Source of the DNA: Psychrobacter immobilis
GTDB taxonomy: Bacteria > Pseudomonadota > Gammaproteobacteria > Pseudomonadales > Moraxellaceae
Length of the DNA: 64,000 nt
Assembly (NCBI GenBank): GCA_904846265.1
Contig: CAJHAA010000008.1
Coordinates: 62,001-126,000 of the forward strand
Direction of reading: 5' to 3'
This document shows, piece by piece, positions 9,168 through 18,252 of the stretch (position 1 is the first letter of the stretch; each line of letters starts with the position of its first letter). A program made the translations under genes and the position numbers. Below the pieces are notes generated by a model. The model saw only the letters and a list, made by a program, of their open reading frames with translations, had not been told where the DNA came from and made no database searches.

Positions 9168-9444
9168 AAGGGCATCATAAATTTGGTAATAGAATGCTGC
9201 TCATAATAGCAAAAATAGCCAGTGAGGCATACCAAATTACGGTGAGGCTCATCTCAAGGTAACAACTTATCTGCTACGGGTAACATCTGGAAAGAAAGCC
9301 AGAAAACCGCTAAGATATAAAAAAGCTGCTGAAAATAAATGCCATCATAAATATTGCCTCATTATATTTAATGAAGCGTTAGATACTGCGCGCTTGCGCT
9401 AATGCACCGTATTAATGGATTAACCGTATTTTTAAGGAATGATT

Positions 9445-11076
9445 ATGCAAGCTAAGTTATCAAAAGTAGCAATATTACCTAAGTTTTTACCCTTTAAAAA
9501 ACAGTTGACGCCACTGGGTTTATTTGGCTTAGCGGCTTTAGCTTTGACTCCTGCTCAGGCAGCGAACAGTAGTATTGAGCAAGTGACCATTTATCAGGGC
9601 TTAGCTAGCGTGACTCGTGCGTTACCAATCAATGGTAGCGGTGAGCAGACACTGGTTTTTTCTTGTCTGTCCCCTTATATCGATAAAGACAGTGTGAGCG
9701 TACAAGCAGCAAATGGCATCAATATTGGTGAAGTCAGTATCGAGACTTTAAGCGATGAGCAAGCAGCACAGTGTCGGTATCAAGGTGAGGCGAGAGTGCA
9801 GACACAGCAAGATAATTTGGCAGTTATCAATGCTGAGTTAGAAGCGGCACGCTTAGCTAAAGCTTACTTGCAGAATTTAACCAAGGTCACGCAAATCAGT
9901 ACAGATGGCACGCTTGCCAATAATGCACGAGATCTGGAAACCCAAGCGGTCAGTATCAATAAACGCATATTAGAAGTTCAGCAGCGCCAAGCCCGTGCGC
10001 AAGATGCGCTCAACCAACTAATGGCAGGCAGCGCGACTTCCACCCAAAATAGTGTGACTCAAGTGAGTGTACGTACTGCCAGTCGAGTACCAAGCAGTGT
10101 GAAACTGCACTATCAAGTACGCGGCGCGGGTTGGGAGCCAACGTACCAAGCAAGGCTGAATACTGAAACCAAGCAATTAAATATCATTGCCTCTGCGGTT
10201 ATTGCCCAGCAGACAGGAGAAAACTGGCTCAATGTCCCTTTGATGCTAAGCTCTGTCAATCCCAATCAAAACACCACCAGCCAATTGCCACGAGTTGAGC
10301 GTTTTTCTTTATATGAAGAAGATAGAGAAAACCGGACTATATCTGTACCACCTATGGCGGAAAACATGCCTGTTGTGGTAACTGCAAGAGACAGCTATGG
10401 CGGTGCCTCGACACCTAACATGGCGCCGCTGCCAAGCTTTACCGTTAGCAGTCAGAATAAAAACGGCATTACCGAATACCGCTTGCCGCAGCGTATTAGT
10501 ATTCCAAGCGATGGCAGGCGCGTACGGACAGTCATTGATGAGCAGTCGGGCAGTAGCAAGCTATGGATTCGTAGTACGCCGAGTGTGGAGGAAGCTGGCT
10601 ATTGGTATGCATCCGCACCGTTCTTGACACCAGCTTGGGTAGATGGTTCGCTACAGCTATACCGTGATGATAATTATGTCGGGCAGGCGCGCTATAATTA
10701 TCAAGCGCTCAAAGAGCAAGGTATCGGTTTTGGTATTGACCCTAATACCATCGTAAAGCAGATAGCTGATGAAGATAAGCAGGGTGATAAAGGCGCATTT
10801 AATCGCACGCAAACCTTAACTAGAACACAAGCCTATCAATTTACCAATCAGCACAACCGACCTATGCATTTACAAGTATTAGGCAGTGAGCCTATTAGCC
10901 GCGACGATAGTCTTAAAGTAACCGTCACTCATACACCGCCAGTGACTGAGCGTGACTGGAATGACAATAAAGGCATGGTTGCGTGGGAGTTCGATTTACC
11001 AAGCAAACAATCAAAAGTCATACAGTCGACCTCTCAGATTAGTTATCCTGCTAGCAAAAACTTATCAGTGAACTAA
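9445..11076 (+). CDS. exported DUF4139 (mucoidy-inhibitor MuiA-like) protein
   Basis: A 543-residue protein with a signal peptide-like N-terminus (basic start, LGLFGLAALALTPAQAANS, cleavage likely after AQA). A DUF4140-type segment (VTIYQGLASVTRALPI) comes first, then an Ala/Gln-rich coiled-coil stretch at about residues 100-195. The C-terminal DUF4139 domain begins near VKLHYQVRGAGWEPTYQARL. The family includes MuiA-like proteins; its biochemical role is unknown. The ATG at 9445 is preferred to that at 9439 because TTTAAGGA would otherwise touch the start codon. The 3' end shows a 16-bp direct duplication that includes the stop codon (11065-11092). Confidence 0.8.
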   Translation: MQAKLSKVAILPKFLPFKKQLTPLGLFGLAALALTPAQAANSSIEQVTIYQGLASVTRALPINGSGEQTLVFSCLSPYIDKDSVSVQAANGINIGEVSIETLSDEQAAQCRYQGEARVQTQQDNLAVINAELEAARLAKAYLQNLTKVTQISTDGTLANNARDLETQAVSINKRILEVQQRQARAQDALNQLMAGSATSTQNSVTQVSVRTASRVPSSVKLHYQVRGAGWEPTYQARLNTETKQLNIIASAVIAQQTGENWLNVPLMLSSVNPNQNTTSQLPRVERFSLYEEDRENRTISVPPMAENMPVVVTARDSYGGASTPNMAPLPSFTVSSQNKNGITEYRLPQRISIPSDGRRVRTVIDEQSGSSKLWIRSTPSVEEAGYWYASAPFLTPAWVDGSLQLYRDDNYVGQARYNYQALKEQGIGFGIDPNTIVKQIADEDKQGDKGAFNRTQTLTRTQAYQFTNQHNRPMHLQVLGSEPISRDDSLKVTVTHTPPVTERDWNDNKGMVAWEFDLPSKQSKVIQSTSQISYPASKNLSVN

Positions 11077-11171
11077 TTTGTCAGTGAACTAAGTTAAACC
11101 GAAATCAAGCTTGGCCATTCGCTAAGCAATGACATGTTATTAAGCATATTTTTAGTAAAATTAGGAGTCTT

Positions 11172-12044
11172 ATGTGTATTGTCGCCATCGCTTGGCAACT
11201 GTTTGATGAGCTGCCTTTGGTGTTATTGTCCAATCGCGATGAGTTTTTGCAGCGTCCGACAGAACTGCTACATCAATGGGAAGATAAGCCTGTTTTTGCA
11301 GGATGCGATGTACAAAGTGGCGGTACTTGGCTAGGTATTCATCAACAGCCCCATCAATACAGTCATCAAGCGCCTCAAGAATATTATCAGCAAAACGGAC
11401 GTTGGGCTGCGGTATTAAATTTTCGCGATGGCGTGCAGGCAAGCTCTGATGAGCGCTCACGCGGGGCGCTAGTCACGGATTTCTTAACCAGTGATATCAG
11501 CCCGATGGAGTTTGCACGGCAGATTAGTTTGCAAAACTATGCTGGGTTCAATCTCATTATTGGTGATAGCAAGCAAGCCGTTATTGTCAATAATCGTGGT
11601 CATGCTCCTATGCCACTATATGCAGGACTGCATGTCATCTCCAATGGTCAGCCTGAGGACAGCTGGTTTAAAACTGAAAAGCTGCGAGGCAGGCTGCGCC
11701 AAGAAGTATTGCCACTAATCGCTGAGAATAGCGAACCTGAGTACTGGCAAGAAGCTGCCTTTGCGGTATTGTCTGATAATACGCAAGCCCCAGTGAATAA
11801 GCTGCCGGAGACTGGAGTGGCTGTTGAGATTGAGCAGATTTTGTCTTCTATTTATATAGAGCCTGTCGCTTTTAATCATACGCAAAATAATTTGCCCACT
11901 TATGCGACACGTACCCAAAGCATTTTAACCCTAAAATGTCATTCTCGGTTGGCAGATTCAGCAGTGGATGAGATTGCTAGATTAGTAAGCCGAGAGTGTC
12001 AGCATGACAGTTATAAAGAATGTCGACATGATAGTCATAAGTAG
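11172..12044 (+). CDS. NRDE family (TANGO2-like) protein
   Basis: A 290-residue member of the NRDE/TANGO2 family. It starts MCIVAIAWQ with Cys at position 2, and the family motif NRDE is at residues 21-24, followed by WLGI and AVLNFRDG. The Cys2 position suggests an N-terminal-nucleophile (Ntn hydrolase) fold after Met removal; this is family-level inference. Bacterial function is not settled; haem handling has been proposed for related proteins. AGGAG (11163-11167) lies four bases before the ATG. The final 15 residues are a repetitive Cys/His/Asp/Ser tail (ECQHDSYKECRHDSHK region). Confidence 0.8.
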   Translation: MCIVAIAWQLFDELPLVLLSNRDEFLQRPTELLHQWEDKPVFAGCDVQSGGTWLGIHQQPHQYSHQAPQEYYQQNGRWAAVLNFRDGVQASSDERSRGALVTDFLTSDISPMEFARQISLQNYAGFNLIIGDSKQAVIVNNRGHAPMPLYAGLHVISNGQPEDSWFKTEKLRGRLRQEVLPLIAENSEPEYWQEAAFAVLSDNTQAPVNKLPETGVAVEIEQILSSIYIEPVAFNHTQNNLPTYATRTQSILTLKCHSRLADSAVDEIARLVSRECQHDSYKECRHDSHK

Positions 12045-12276
12045 CCTATAGATTTTTCATCTATTAGCTTTTTCATCTACTCTTAATAAGGCTCACGTAC
12101 AATTTTCATGAGAAGTTTGATACTACAGTTTTAATATCTAACAAGAGAGACTCACCAATCCCTTTATTAAAGAATGGATTTCACTTTAAATTACTATTTA
12201 TATGGCGTAAGATAAATATAGATGTCACTAAAGTTCATACCAGTTGAGTAACTGATTATAAAACAAGGAGTGTGAA

Positions 12277-13371
12277 ATGAGCATGATGAAGTCACTGATA
12301 TTTATTGAACCAGGTAAAATTGAAATTGTAGATAAAAAAATCCCTGATGTAGGCCCAAATGATGCCTTGATAAAAATTACCACCACGACCATTTGTGGTA
12401 CTGACATCCATATCTTTAAAGGTGAGTATGCCGTTGCAAAAGGCTTAACCATTGGTCACGAGCCAGTAGGTGTCATTGAAAAGCTTGGTAGCGCAGTCAT
12501 GGGCTATGAAGAAGGGCAGCGAGTCATTGCTGGCGCCATTTGCCCAACGTTTACCTCCTATGCCAGCCAAGATGGCTTCCCTTCACAAGACGGTGGTTAT
12601 CTTGATGCAGATGGTAGATGTTCTTGTCACGGTTATAAAGCCACAGGTGGCTGGCGTTTTGGTAATCACATTGATGGCACGCAAGCAGAGTATGTGCTAG
12701 TGCCAGATGCGCAGGCCAATCTATGTCCAGTGCCAGATGGACTGACGGATGAGCAAGTGTTGATGTGTCCTGACATTATGTCGACAGGCTTCAAAGGCGC
12801 AGAAAACGCCAATATTCAGATCGGTGATGTGGTTGCTATCTTTGCGCAAGGACCGATTGGCTTGTGCGCTACTGCTGGAGCAAGGATTAAAGGAGCGTCA
12901 CTGATTATCGCTGTCGATGGCAATAATGAACGTTTGGCCATGGCAAAGAAACTGGGAGCAGATATTACTCTAAACTTCACGGAAGTTGACGTGGTTGATG
13001 AGATCATGAAAATCACTGGCGGTCGTGGGGTGGATAGCAGTATCGAGGCGTTAGGTTTACAGTCTACGTTTGAGCAATGTCTCAAAATATTAAAACCAGG
13101 CGGTACACTCTCAAGCTTGGGTGTGTATTCTGAAGATTTAGTCATTCCAATGGCTCATTTCGCTGCCGGTCTTGGCGATCATACGATAAGAACGGCTCTC
13201 TGCCCAGGAGGTAAAGAGCGTATGCGCCGATTGATGAATGTCATCGAGTCGGGTCGAGTAGATTTATCAGAGATGGTGACGCATACCTATGCCTTGGATG
13301 ATATTGTAGAGGCCTATGACTTGTTCATGCATCAGCGTGACGGCGTACTAAAAATTGCTATCAAGCCATAA
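12277..13371 (+). CDS. zinc-dependent NAD(P) alcohol dehydrogenase (MDR family)
   Basis: Medium-chain dehydrogenase/reductase of 364 residues. Catalytic zinc ligands are visible: Cys40 in TICGTDIH and His61-Glu62 in GHEPVG, with an acidic ligand in CPDIMSTGF. The nucleotide-binding fold is at VVAIFAQGPIGLCATAGARIKGA. The four-Cys structural-zinc lobe of horse-liver-type enzymes is absent, and the protein resembles bacterial secondary-alcohol dehydrogenases (Clostridium/Thermoanaerobacter type). The substrate is not determinable here. AAGGAG lies six bases before the ATG. It stands alone between an NRDE gene and a terminator. Confidence 0.9.
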   Translation: MSMMKSLIFIEPGKIEIVDKKIPDVGPNDALIKITTTTICGTDIHIFKGEYAVAKGLTIGHEPVGVIEKLGSAVMGYEEGQRVIAGAICPTFTSYASQDGFPSQDGGYLDADGRCSCHGYKATGGWRFGNHIDGTQAEYVLVPDAQANLCPVPDGLTDEQVLMCPDIMSTGFKGAENANIQIGDVVAIFAQGPIGLCATAGARIKGASLIIAVDGNNERLAMAKKLGADITLNFTEVDVVDEIMKITGGRGVDSSIEALGLQSTFEQCLKILKPGGTLSSLGVYSEDLVIPMAHFAAGLGDHTIRTALCPGGKERMRRLMNVIESGRVDLSEMVTHTYALDDIVEAYDLFMHQRDGVLKIAIKP

Positions 13372-13397
13372 TTATTCCGCAAGATATAATCGCTATA

Positions 13398-13440
13398 TAA
13401 TAGAAGAGCCTGCATCTAAAGGATACAGGCTCTTCTATTA
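13398..13440. terminator. bidirectional terminator between the alcohol dehydrogenase gene and rppH
   Basis: A perfect 15-bp inverted repeat: TAATAGAAGAGCCTG (13398-13412) and CAGGCTCTTCTATTA (13426-13440), with a 13-base loop. T-runs are weak, but it lies exactly between two convergent genes. Confidence 0.7.
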
Positions 13441-13467
13441 CGCGTTACTTTTAATCAAAATGTCAGT

Positions 13468-13989
13468 TTATCCTATCAACAAGTGATTGTCTTGTTCAGG
13501 AATAATAAGCTCTTGTCTTAGAGGTAGCTCAGGCACTAGCTCTTGCAAGGCACGGCGGTATACGCCTCGTTTAAAATGAATCACTTGTCCAAGTGGATAC
13601 CAGTAACTGACCCATTGCCAATGATCAAATTCTGGTTTGCCCTCATCAAAGCGGATATGTTGAGTGTTCGTCTCATCTAAGCGTAGCAAAAACCATTTCT
13701 GTTTTTGCCCAATACATAAAGGGTGCTGTCCATGCCGCACATAGCGTTTTGGCAGACGATAACGCAACCAATCTTGCGTCACTGCCAATAAGTCTACATG
13801 ACGCGGATGCAGGCCGACCTCTTCCCAGAGCTCGCGATACATCGCATCCATCGGCGTCTCCCCACGGTCGATACCGCCTTGTGGGAACTGCCAAGCGTTG
13901 TGACCAATACGTTTTGCCCACAGAACCTGCCCTTGTGTATTTGCCAAGATGATGCCGACATTGGCGCGAAAGCCGTCTGCATCTATCAT
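13468..13989 (-). CDS. rppH: RNA pyrophosphohydrolase (Nudix)
   Basis: Removes pyrophosphate from the 5' triphosphate of mRNAs, starting 5'-end-dependent decay. The 173-residue protein begins [17 protein letters not shown], exactly as in RppH/YgdP proteins, and contains a complete Nudix box from Gly38 to Leu60 with Glu44, Arg52-Glu53 and Glu56-Glu57. [13 protein letters not shown] and the Arg/Lys-rich end fit the family. Length matches E. coli RppH (176). It is divergent from the OsmC region and has a terminator downstream. Confidence 0.97.
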   Translation of the reverse strand: MIDADGFRANVGIILANTQGQVLWAKRIGHNAWQFPQGGIDRGETPMDAMYRELWEEVGLHPRHVDLLAVTQDWLRYRLPKRYVRHGQHPLCIGQKQKWFLLRLDETNTQHIRFDEGKPEFDHWQWVSYWYPLGQVIHFKRGVYRRALQELVPELPLRQELIIPEQDNHLLIG

Positions 13990-14508
13990 GATTAAACCTT
14001 TTTAATTTATTTAAAATAGCCTATTTTGAGCTAGAACCGTGACAGCAATCATAATTATTATAAGGTGATGGTTGTCGATATTAGGTCAAAATAAGATTCA
14101 TTACCGTTATTAAACCAAGAAACAAGCAAAATGTGTAACAGTATTTTGCTATAAAATGTTTCACGAGCTTAACTGTTTAAAATCAACCAGTTATAATTAA
14201 ACTTTTGTAATGTTTTTTGGGGAATCTTACTACAAAGATAGGTTCGAACTATAAGAGGATAGGTTTGAATAATAAACAGTAGGCGCTATATGAATGTTAA
14301 TTCACTGCTAAGAAAATTTTAGTAAAAAGGTTTAATTAAAAATAAGGCAGCAAAAGACAAATAGGTGAGCTATTCATAATGATAATAATTTTGGATGACA
14401 ATGGCTCGATAAAATGTGCCATTGGCTTATGCTACACTAGCCAAGTAAAACATATGGCCAGAAAATAAAAATCGGGCAACGAGCTAATTAAAATAAGGAA
14501 TAGGTAAA
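13990..14508. other. AT-rich intergenic region upstream of the OsmC gene
   Basis: About 520 bp between divergent rppH and osmC-family genes. No ORF or clear stem-loop was found. A TACACT hexamer near 14432 could be a -10 for the OsmC gene, but no matching -35 was seen. Confidence 0.45.
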
Positions 14509-14922
14509 ATGTCAGAGTCAAAAGCAAGTGTAACGTGGCAAGAAAAAAAAGCATTTATGGGCGTGTCACCATCAGGGCATAATGTACAGATCGATGCCGA
14601 TAAAGAAAAAGGCGCAAGTCCGATGGAGCTGATTCTATTGGGGCTTGGTGGGTGTGCTAGCTATGATGTGGTAGCAATTTTACAAAAATCGCGCCAAGAG
14701 GTGACAGACGTACGTTGTGAGCTGACTGCTCAGCGTGCTGAAACTGTACCAGCTGTCTATACTGACATTCACATGCATTTTGTAGTGACAGGTCAAGATG
14801 TCAAAGAAAGCCAAGTAGAGAAGGCCATAAAACTGTCCGCAGAAAAATACTGCTCGGCCAGTAGAATGTTGGTACAAGGTGGGGTGAACGTCACCCATGA
14901 TTTCGAAGTGATTGCAGGGTAG
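14509..14922 (+). CDS. OsmC/Ohr family protein (YhfA-like)
   Basis: A 137-residue OsmC-fold protein. The two family cysteines are present: Cys49 in LGLGGCASYDVV and Cys115 in SAEKYCSASRML, so thiol-dependent (organic hydro)peroxidase activity is possible, although the YhfA branch has no proven function. ATAAGGAATAGGTAAA precedes the ATG, with AAGGA at a suitable distance. The MAPEG gene follows after 14 bp, so the two are probably co-transcribed. Confidence 0.88.
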   Translation: MSESKASVTWQEKKAFMGVSPSGHNVQIDADKEKGASPMELILLGLGGCASYDVVAILQKSRQEVTDVRCELTAQRAETVPAVYTDIHMHFVVTGQDVKESQVEKAIKLSAEKYCSASRMLVQGGVNVTHDFEVIAG

Positions 14923-14936
14923 GGGCAAGTATACTA

Positions 14937-15362
14937 ATGAATGCACTTCTGGAATTAGTCTCTGATACCGCAGCGTCCGCCATTTGGGCGATGGTCGTAG
15001 CAAGTTTACTACCGCTTGCCATGGCATTGACAGCGAAAGCTATTGGCGGCTTTAATTTGGCTGACAATGCCCATCCACGTGATTTTTTACAAGGTACGAC
15101 GGGCGCGGCTGCACGTGCTAACGCTGCCCAGCAAAACAGCTATGAGACGTTGCCAATATTTTTGGCAGCAGTACTGACGGCGATGCTGTTCTTTGTACCA
15201 CAATCGATTATCAATATACTGGCTTGGTTGTACGTGCTGATTCGTATCGGTTTTTGCGTGGCTTATATTACTAATTTGGCGACGTTTCGCTCCATACTTT
15301 GGGTGTTATCGATTGCCTGTTGTTTGATGCTATTCTATTTAGCGATTAGAGTGAGTGTTTAA
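14937..15362 (+). CDS. MAPEG family membrane protein
   Basis: A 141-residue protein with four hydrophobic helices and the MAPEG-type segments AARANAAQQNSYETLPIFLAAV and LAWLYVLIRIGFCVAYI. The family contains glutathione-dependent membrane enzymes (microsomal GST-like); bacterial members are mostly uncharacterised. It follows the OsmC gene by 14 bp, which suggests a shared oxidative-stress or detoxification context (inference). Confidence 0.88.
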   Translation: MNALLELVSDTAASAIWAMVVASLLPLAMALTAKAIGGFNLADNAHPRDFLQGTTGAAARANAAQQNSYETLPIFLAAVLTAMLFFVPQSIINILAWLYVLIRIGFCVAYITNLATFRSILWVLSIACCLMLFYLAIRVSV

Positions 15363-15404
15363 TCTTATTCGTTAGACAGATTGGCTTTAAGATAAAAGCA
15401 GCTA

Positions 15405-16430
15405 TTATTGGCGCACACTGGCTTGCAGTGCACTAATGATAGCTGCTTTATTTTTTTCTCTTTTAATACTGTCCCATAAAACTTTTGCTTCGCTATAGCC
15501 TTTGATGAGCATTGCTAACCACTGCTTGTAACGACCAACCAAGATAACTTCAGTTTTAGCCTGGCCTTCCAAAAATCTTATCTGATGGGTGACCATTGCT
15601 TCCCACGACAACGTTGCCGCATTTAGCATGGCATCATCTGAACCACAATCCACGCGAGCAACCAAATCTGGACGGGTAACCGCGCCGCGACCTAACATCA
15701 AATGTTCTGTACCAGCTTGAGTCATACAGTTTTGCGCGTGCTCTGTATTCCATATCTCGCCATTGGCAATGACTGGAATATCAAGCGCATTAAAACTTTG
15801 AATCTTGTCCCAGTAGGCGGGTGGCTTATAGCCTTGGGTTTTGGTTCGTGCATGAATAGTTAGCCAATCAGCACCACTGTCGCTAATCGCAGCTCTGATA
15901 TCATCCATGCGACTGGTATCGGTGTAACCTAAACGAATCTTTGCAGACACAGGAATATTATCAGGCACTGCCTGACGCAGCGCGCTGATAATCTGATACA
16001 TGGTTTCGGGTTCATCCAATAATACTGAACCACCACGGTGGCTATTGACCGTCTTGGCAGGGCAACCAAAGTTGATATCAATCGCCGGCGCACCAAGCTC
16101 GGCAGCATAAGCAGCATTTTCTGCCATTAATTGCGCTTCACTACCAAGCAACTGGACATGAATAGGCGTGCCAGAGGCAGTTTTAGCATCATAACGCAGT
16201 TCTGGAACGTATTTATAAAATACATGCGCTGGCAATACGTGCTGAGTCACACGGATAAATTCGCTAACCGACCAATCATAAGGGCGACCCAAGTCCGATG
16301 CAATTTGCGTGAGGATTTGCCGCATTAATGGGTCGGTCAAGCCTTCCATTGGTGCAAGGAGGCGGACGGGATTGGCGAATAACTGACGGATGGTATTTTG
16401 ACGTATTTGAAGTTGCTGATTAGTATTCAT
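15405..16430 (-). CDS. dusC: tRNA-dihydrouridine synthase, DusC type
   Basis: FMN enzyme that reduces a uridine in tRNA to dihydrouridine. Seen: RLLAPMEGLTDPLMRQIL at the N-terminus, the catalytic Cys123 in INFGCPAKTVNSHRGGSVLL, SAKIRLGYTD, LTIHARTKTQGYKPPAYW, and the FMN-phosphate loop IPVIANGEIW then LMLGRGAVTRPDL. DusC (U16) is assigned from overall resemblance and length (341); a separate Dus type cannot be excluded without alignment. It is transcribed alone, convergent with MAPEG. Confidence 0.88.
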   Translation of the reverse strand: MNTNQQLQIRQNTIRQLFANPVRLLAPMEGLTDPLMRQILTQIASDLGRPYDWSVSEFIRVTQHVLPAHVFYKYVPELRYDAKTASGTPIHVQLLGSEAQLMAENAAYAAELGAPAIDINFGCPAKTVNSHRGGSVLLDEPETMYQIISALRQAVPDNIPVSAKIRLGYTDTSRMDDIRAAISDSGADWLTIHARTKTQGYKPPAYWDKIQSFNALDIPVIANGEIWNTEHAQNCMTQAGTEHLMLGRGAVTRPDLVARVDCGSDDAMLNAATLSWEAMVTHQIRFLEGQAKTEVILVGRYKQWLAMLIKGYSEAKVLWDSIKREKNKAAIISALQASVRQ

Positions 16431-16534
16431 GCTTGTTGTTCACTGCTAAAAGGGTGCTATTAAAGGATTGCCATAGAGACAGGTATGCTAGAGGTTTAGA
16501 GTGGCAAATACAGAGAGTGACTAACTGAGAAAAA

Positions 16535-18034
16535 TTAAGTATTACCAAAAATCACTTTTTTGCCTGTCTGCAAACCAGATATCAAGTCTTTAATATTATG
16601 GATGTCCAAATTGCTCTGTGCACGTGTGCAAGCGACGTAGAGCAAACGCAACTCTTCAGGGCTTATTTTGACCGCATTGGTGGTCACATCATAATAGAAA
16701 TCATCGTCCAGCTGTACCTTTCCCCATTCGAGCCCTTTCGCCTTATGGGCAGTAGAGATAACATAGTCAGCATTTTCAATACTGGTCAAACTATTGACTG
16801 CTTGGCTCAGGACATTGGTGCCATGATCATCGACGAGTTTCACCAGTGTTTTTAGATCACTGCCTTCATTGGTTTCAGAATACTCTTGCACATCACCCCA
16901 ATTATAAAAATACGCCAGTTCAGGTACACCGTACGCCGACTTACCGTTTTTCAAGTTTTCGGCTGCCTGACAAAATTTAAGCATACGATCGGTATCGGCT
17001 TGTAGCGCCACGCGGTGTCCCAATTTTAATCCAGTCAATAATTGCGACATTGCGGCGGCATTAGTGCGGCAAAGGATGGCATCTTTTTTACTATGTACCA
17101 TACCTTTATCGGTAGAGGACTGTTTGTTCGGATTGCCCTTTAACGGGACATCTTCTTGCAATGCTTTGAGCAAAGTATTGGCAATCTCAGCAATCGGTTC
17201 GCCAAAACGAAATGACTGCGTTAACAAGGTTTGTGGTAAGGGTAGTTTTTTCATCGCATTGACTGCGCCGCGCCATTCATAAATCTGCTGATGAGCGTCA
17301 CCTACATAAATCACTTGCCGTGGCTGCTGCGTCAAAATTCCCATCATCAAGGGATCGGCATCTTGGGCTTCATCAAACAAAATAAAATCAGCGGGAATAC
17401 TGGGTTTAGACAGTGCCCAAAGTTTCAGATAAATATCATGCCCGATACCAGCTGGATGGCGCGCATCAATCGACTGTAGCCAACGCTGCTCGACGGCTGG
17501 ATAGAGCATTTCGCGCAGCTGCTCGGCATCAGAATCATCGAGCCAGCTGGGAAACAATATATGTCTAGGGGCAGGATAACTGGCATGGGTACTACAAAAA
17601 TTGCTGACAGCATCACTGACGAATCGCGATAGTCGGGCTGGAGTGAGAGTAATATATTTGTTTATACCATCCATTTGCCGACGTACTTGGACGGGCTGCA
17701 AACCCAAATCATCACCCAGACGTTTGGGTGAAAAACGCGGCAACGACAGCTTAGCAGTGATATCGCGGGCGACATGCCGATAAGCAAGCGAATGAAAGGT
17801 GCGACATTCCACATGCGGTGGAAACTTTGAGCGAGCATCATTGGCAATGGTTTTGTTGAAGGCTAAATATAAGCCACGTCCACGCAAACGCTCACCGATC
17901 AGTTTTAAGGTCGTCGTCTTACCAGCACCCGCATAAGCCACCACTTTAAATGACTTGTGATCCATCGCCATGTTAAGCGCGCTCAGCTGCTCATCAGTGG
18001 GATCGCTCATATAAGCTGGCATAGATGCGGACAT
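16535..18034 (-). CDS. UvrD/FBH1-like superfamily 1 DNA helicase
   Basis: A 499-residue SF1A helicase-like ATPase. Motifs in order: Walker A VVAYAGAGKTTTLKL (about residues 31-45); motif Ia LYLAFNKTIANDAR; Walker B with Gln, FILFDEAQDADPLMMG; the Q-containing motif III YVGDAHQQIYEWRGA; motif IV-like TQSFRFG; motif V STAHKAKGLEW; and motif VI LRLLYVACTRAQSNLDI. AFNKTIANDA and the short length resemble FBH1-type helicases rather than full UvrD or Rep. A role in recombination or repair is expected. It has no obvious operon partner. Confidence 0.85.
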   Translation of the reverse strand: MSASMPAYMSDPTDEQLSALNMAMDHKSFKVVAYAGAGKTTTLKLIGERLRGRGLYLAFNKTIANDARSKFPPHVECRTFHSLAYRHVARDITAKLSLPRFSPKRLGDDLGLQPVQVRRQMDGINKYITLTPARLSRFVSDAVSNFCSTHASYPAPRHILFPSWLDDSDAEQLREMLYPAVEQRWLQSIDARHPAGIGHDIYLKLWALSKPSIPADFILFDEAQDADPLMMGILTQQPRQVIYVGDAHQQIYEWRGAVNAMKKLPLPQTLLTQSFRFGEPIAEIANTLLKALQEDVPLKGNPNKQSSTDKGMVHSKKDAILCRTNAAAMSQLLTGLKLGHRVALQADTDRMLKFCQAAENLKNGKSAYGVPELAYFYNWGDVQEYSETNEGSDLKTLVKLVDDHGTNVLSQAVNSLTSIENADYVISTAHKAKGLEWGKVQLDDDFYYDVTTNAVKISPEELRLLYVACTRAQSNLDIHNIKDLISGLQTGKKVIFGNT

Positions 18035-18252
18035 AAAAAATTACCTAAAAGAGTAAAACGGATCAAAAATGACTGGGGTAAAAAAAGCCACTGCATAGAC
18101 AATGGCTGACTCGTCATATGAAATTGCAAAATGCTTGCAAGCGCATATGACAATAATACAAAAACTCATAGAAAATAAAGGTAGAAATAAGCAGGTTATA
18201 GTAACAGATTAGCGCGTTGGCTGTTTTTGGAATAAGTATCTGACAAGTGATG

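Noticed and set aside
14680-15027. 115-codon minus-strand ORF over the OsmC/MAPEG junction
   Set aside because: Overlaps two supported genes on the other strand and has no domain.
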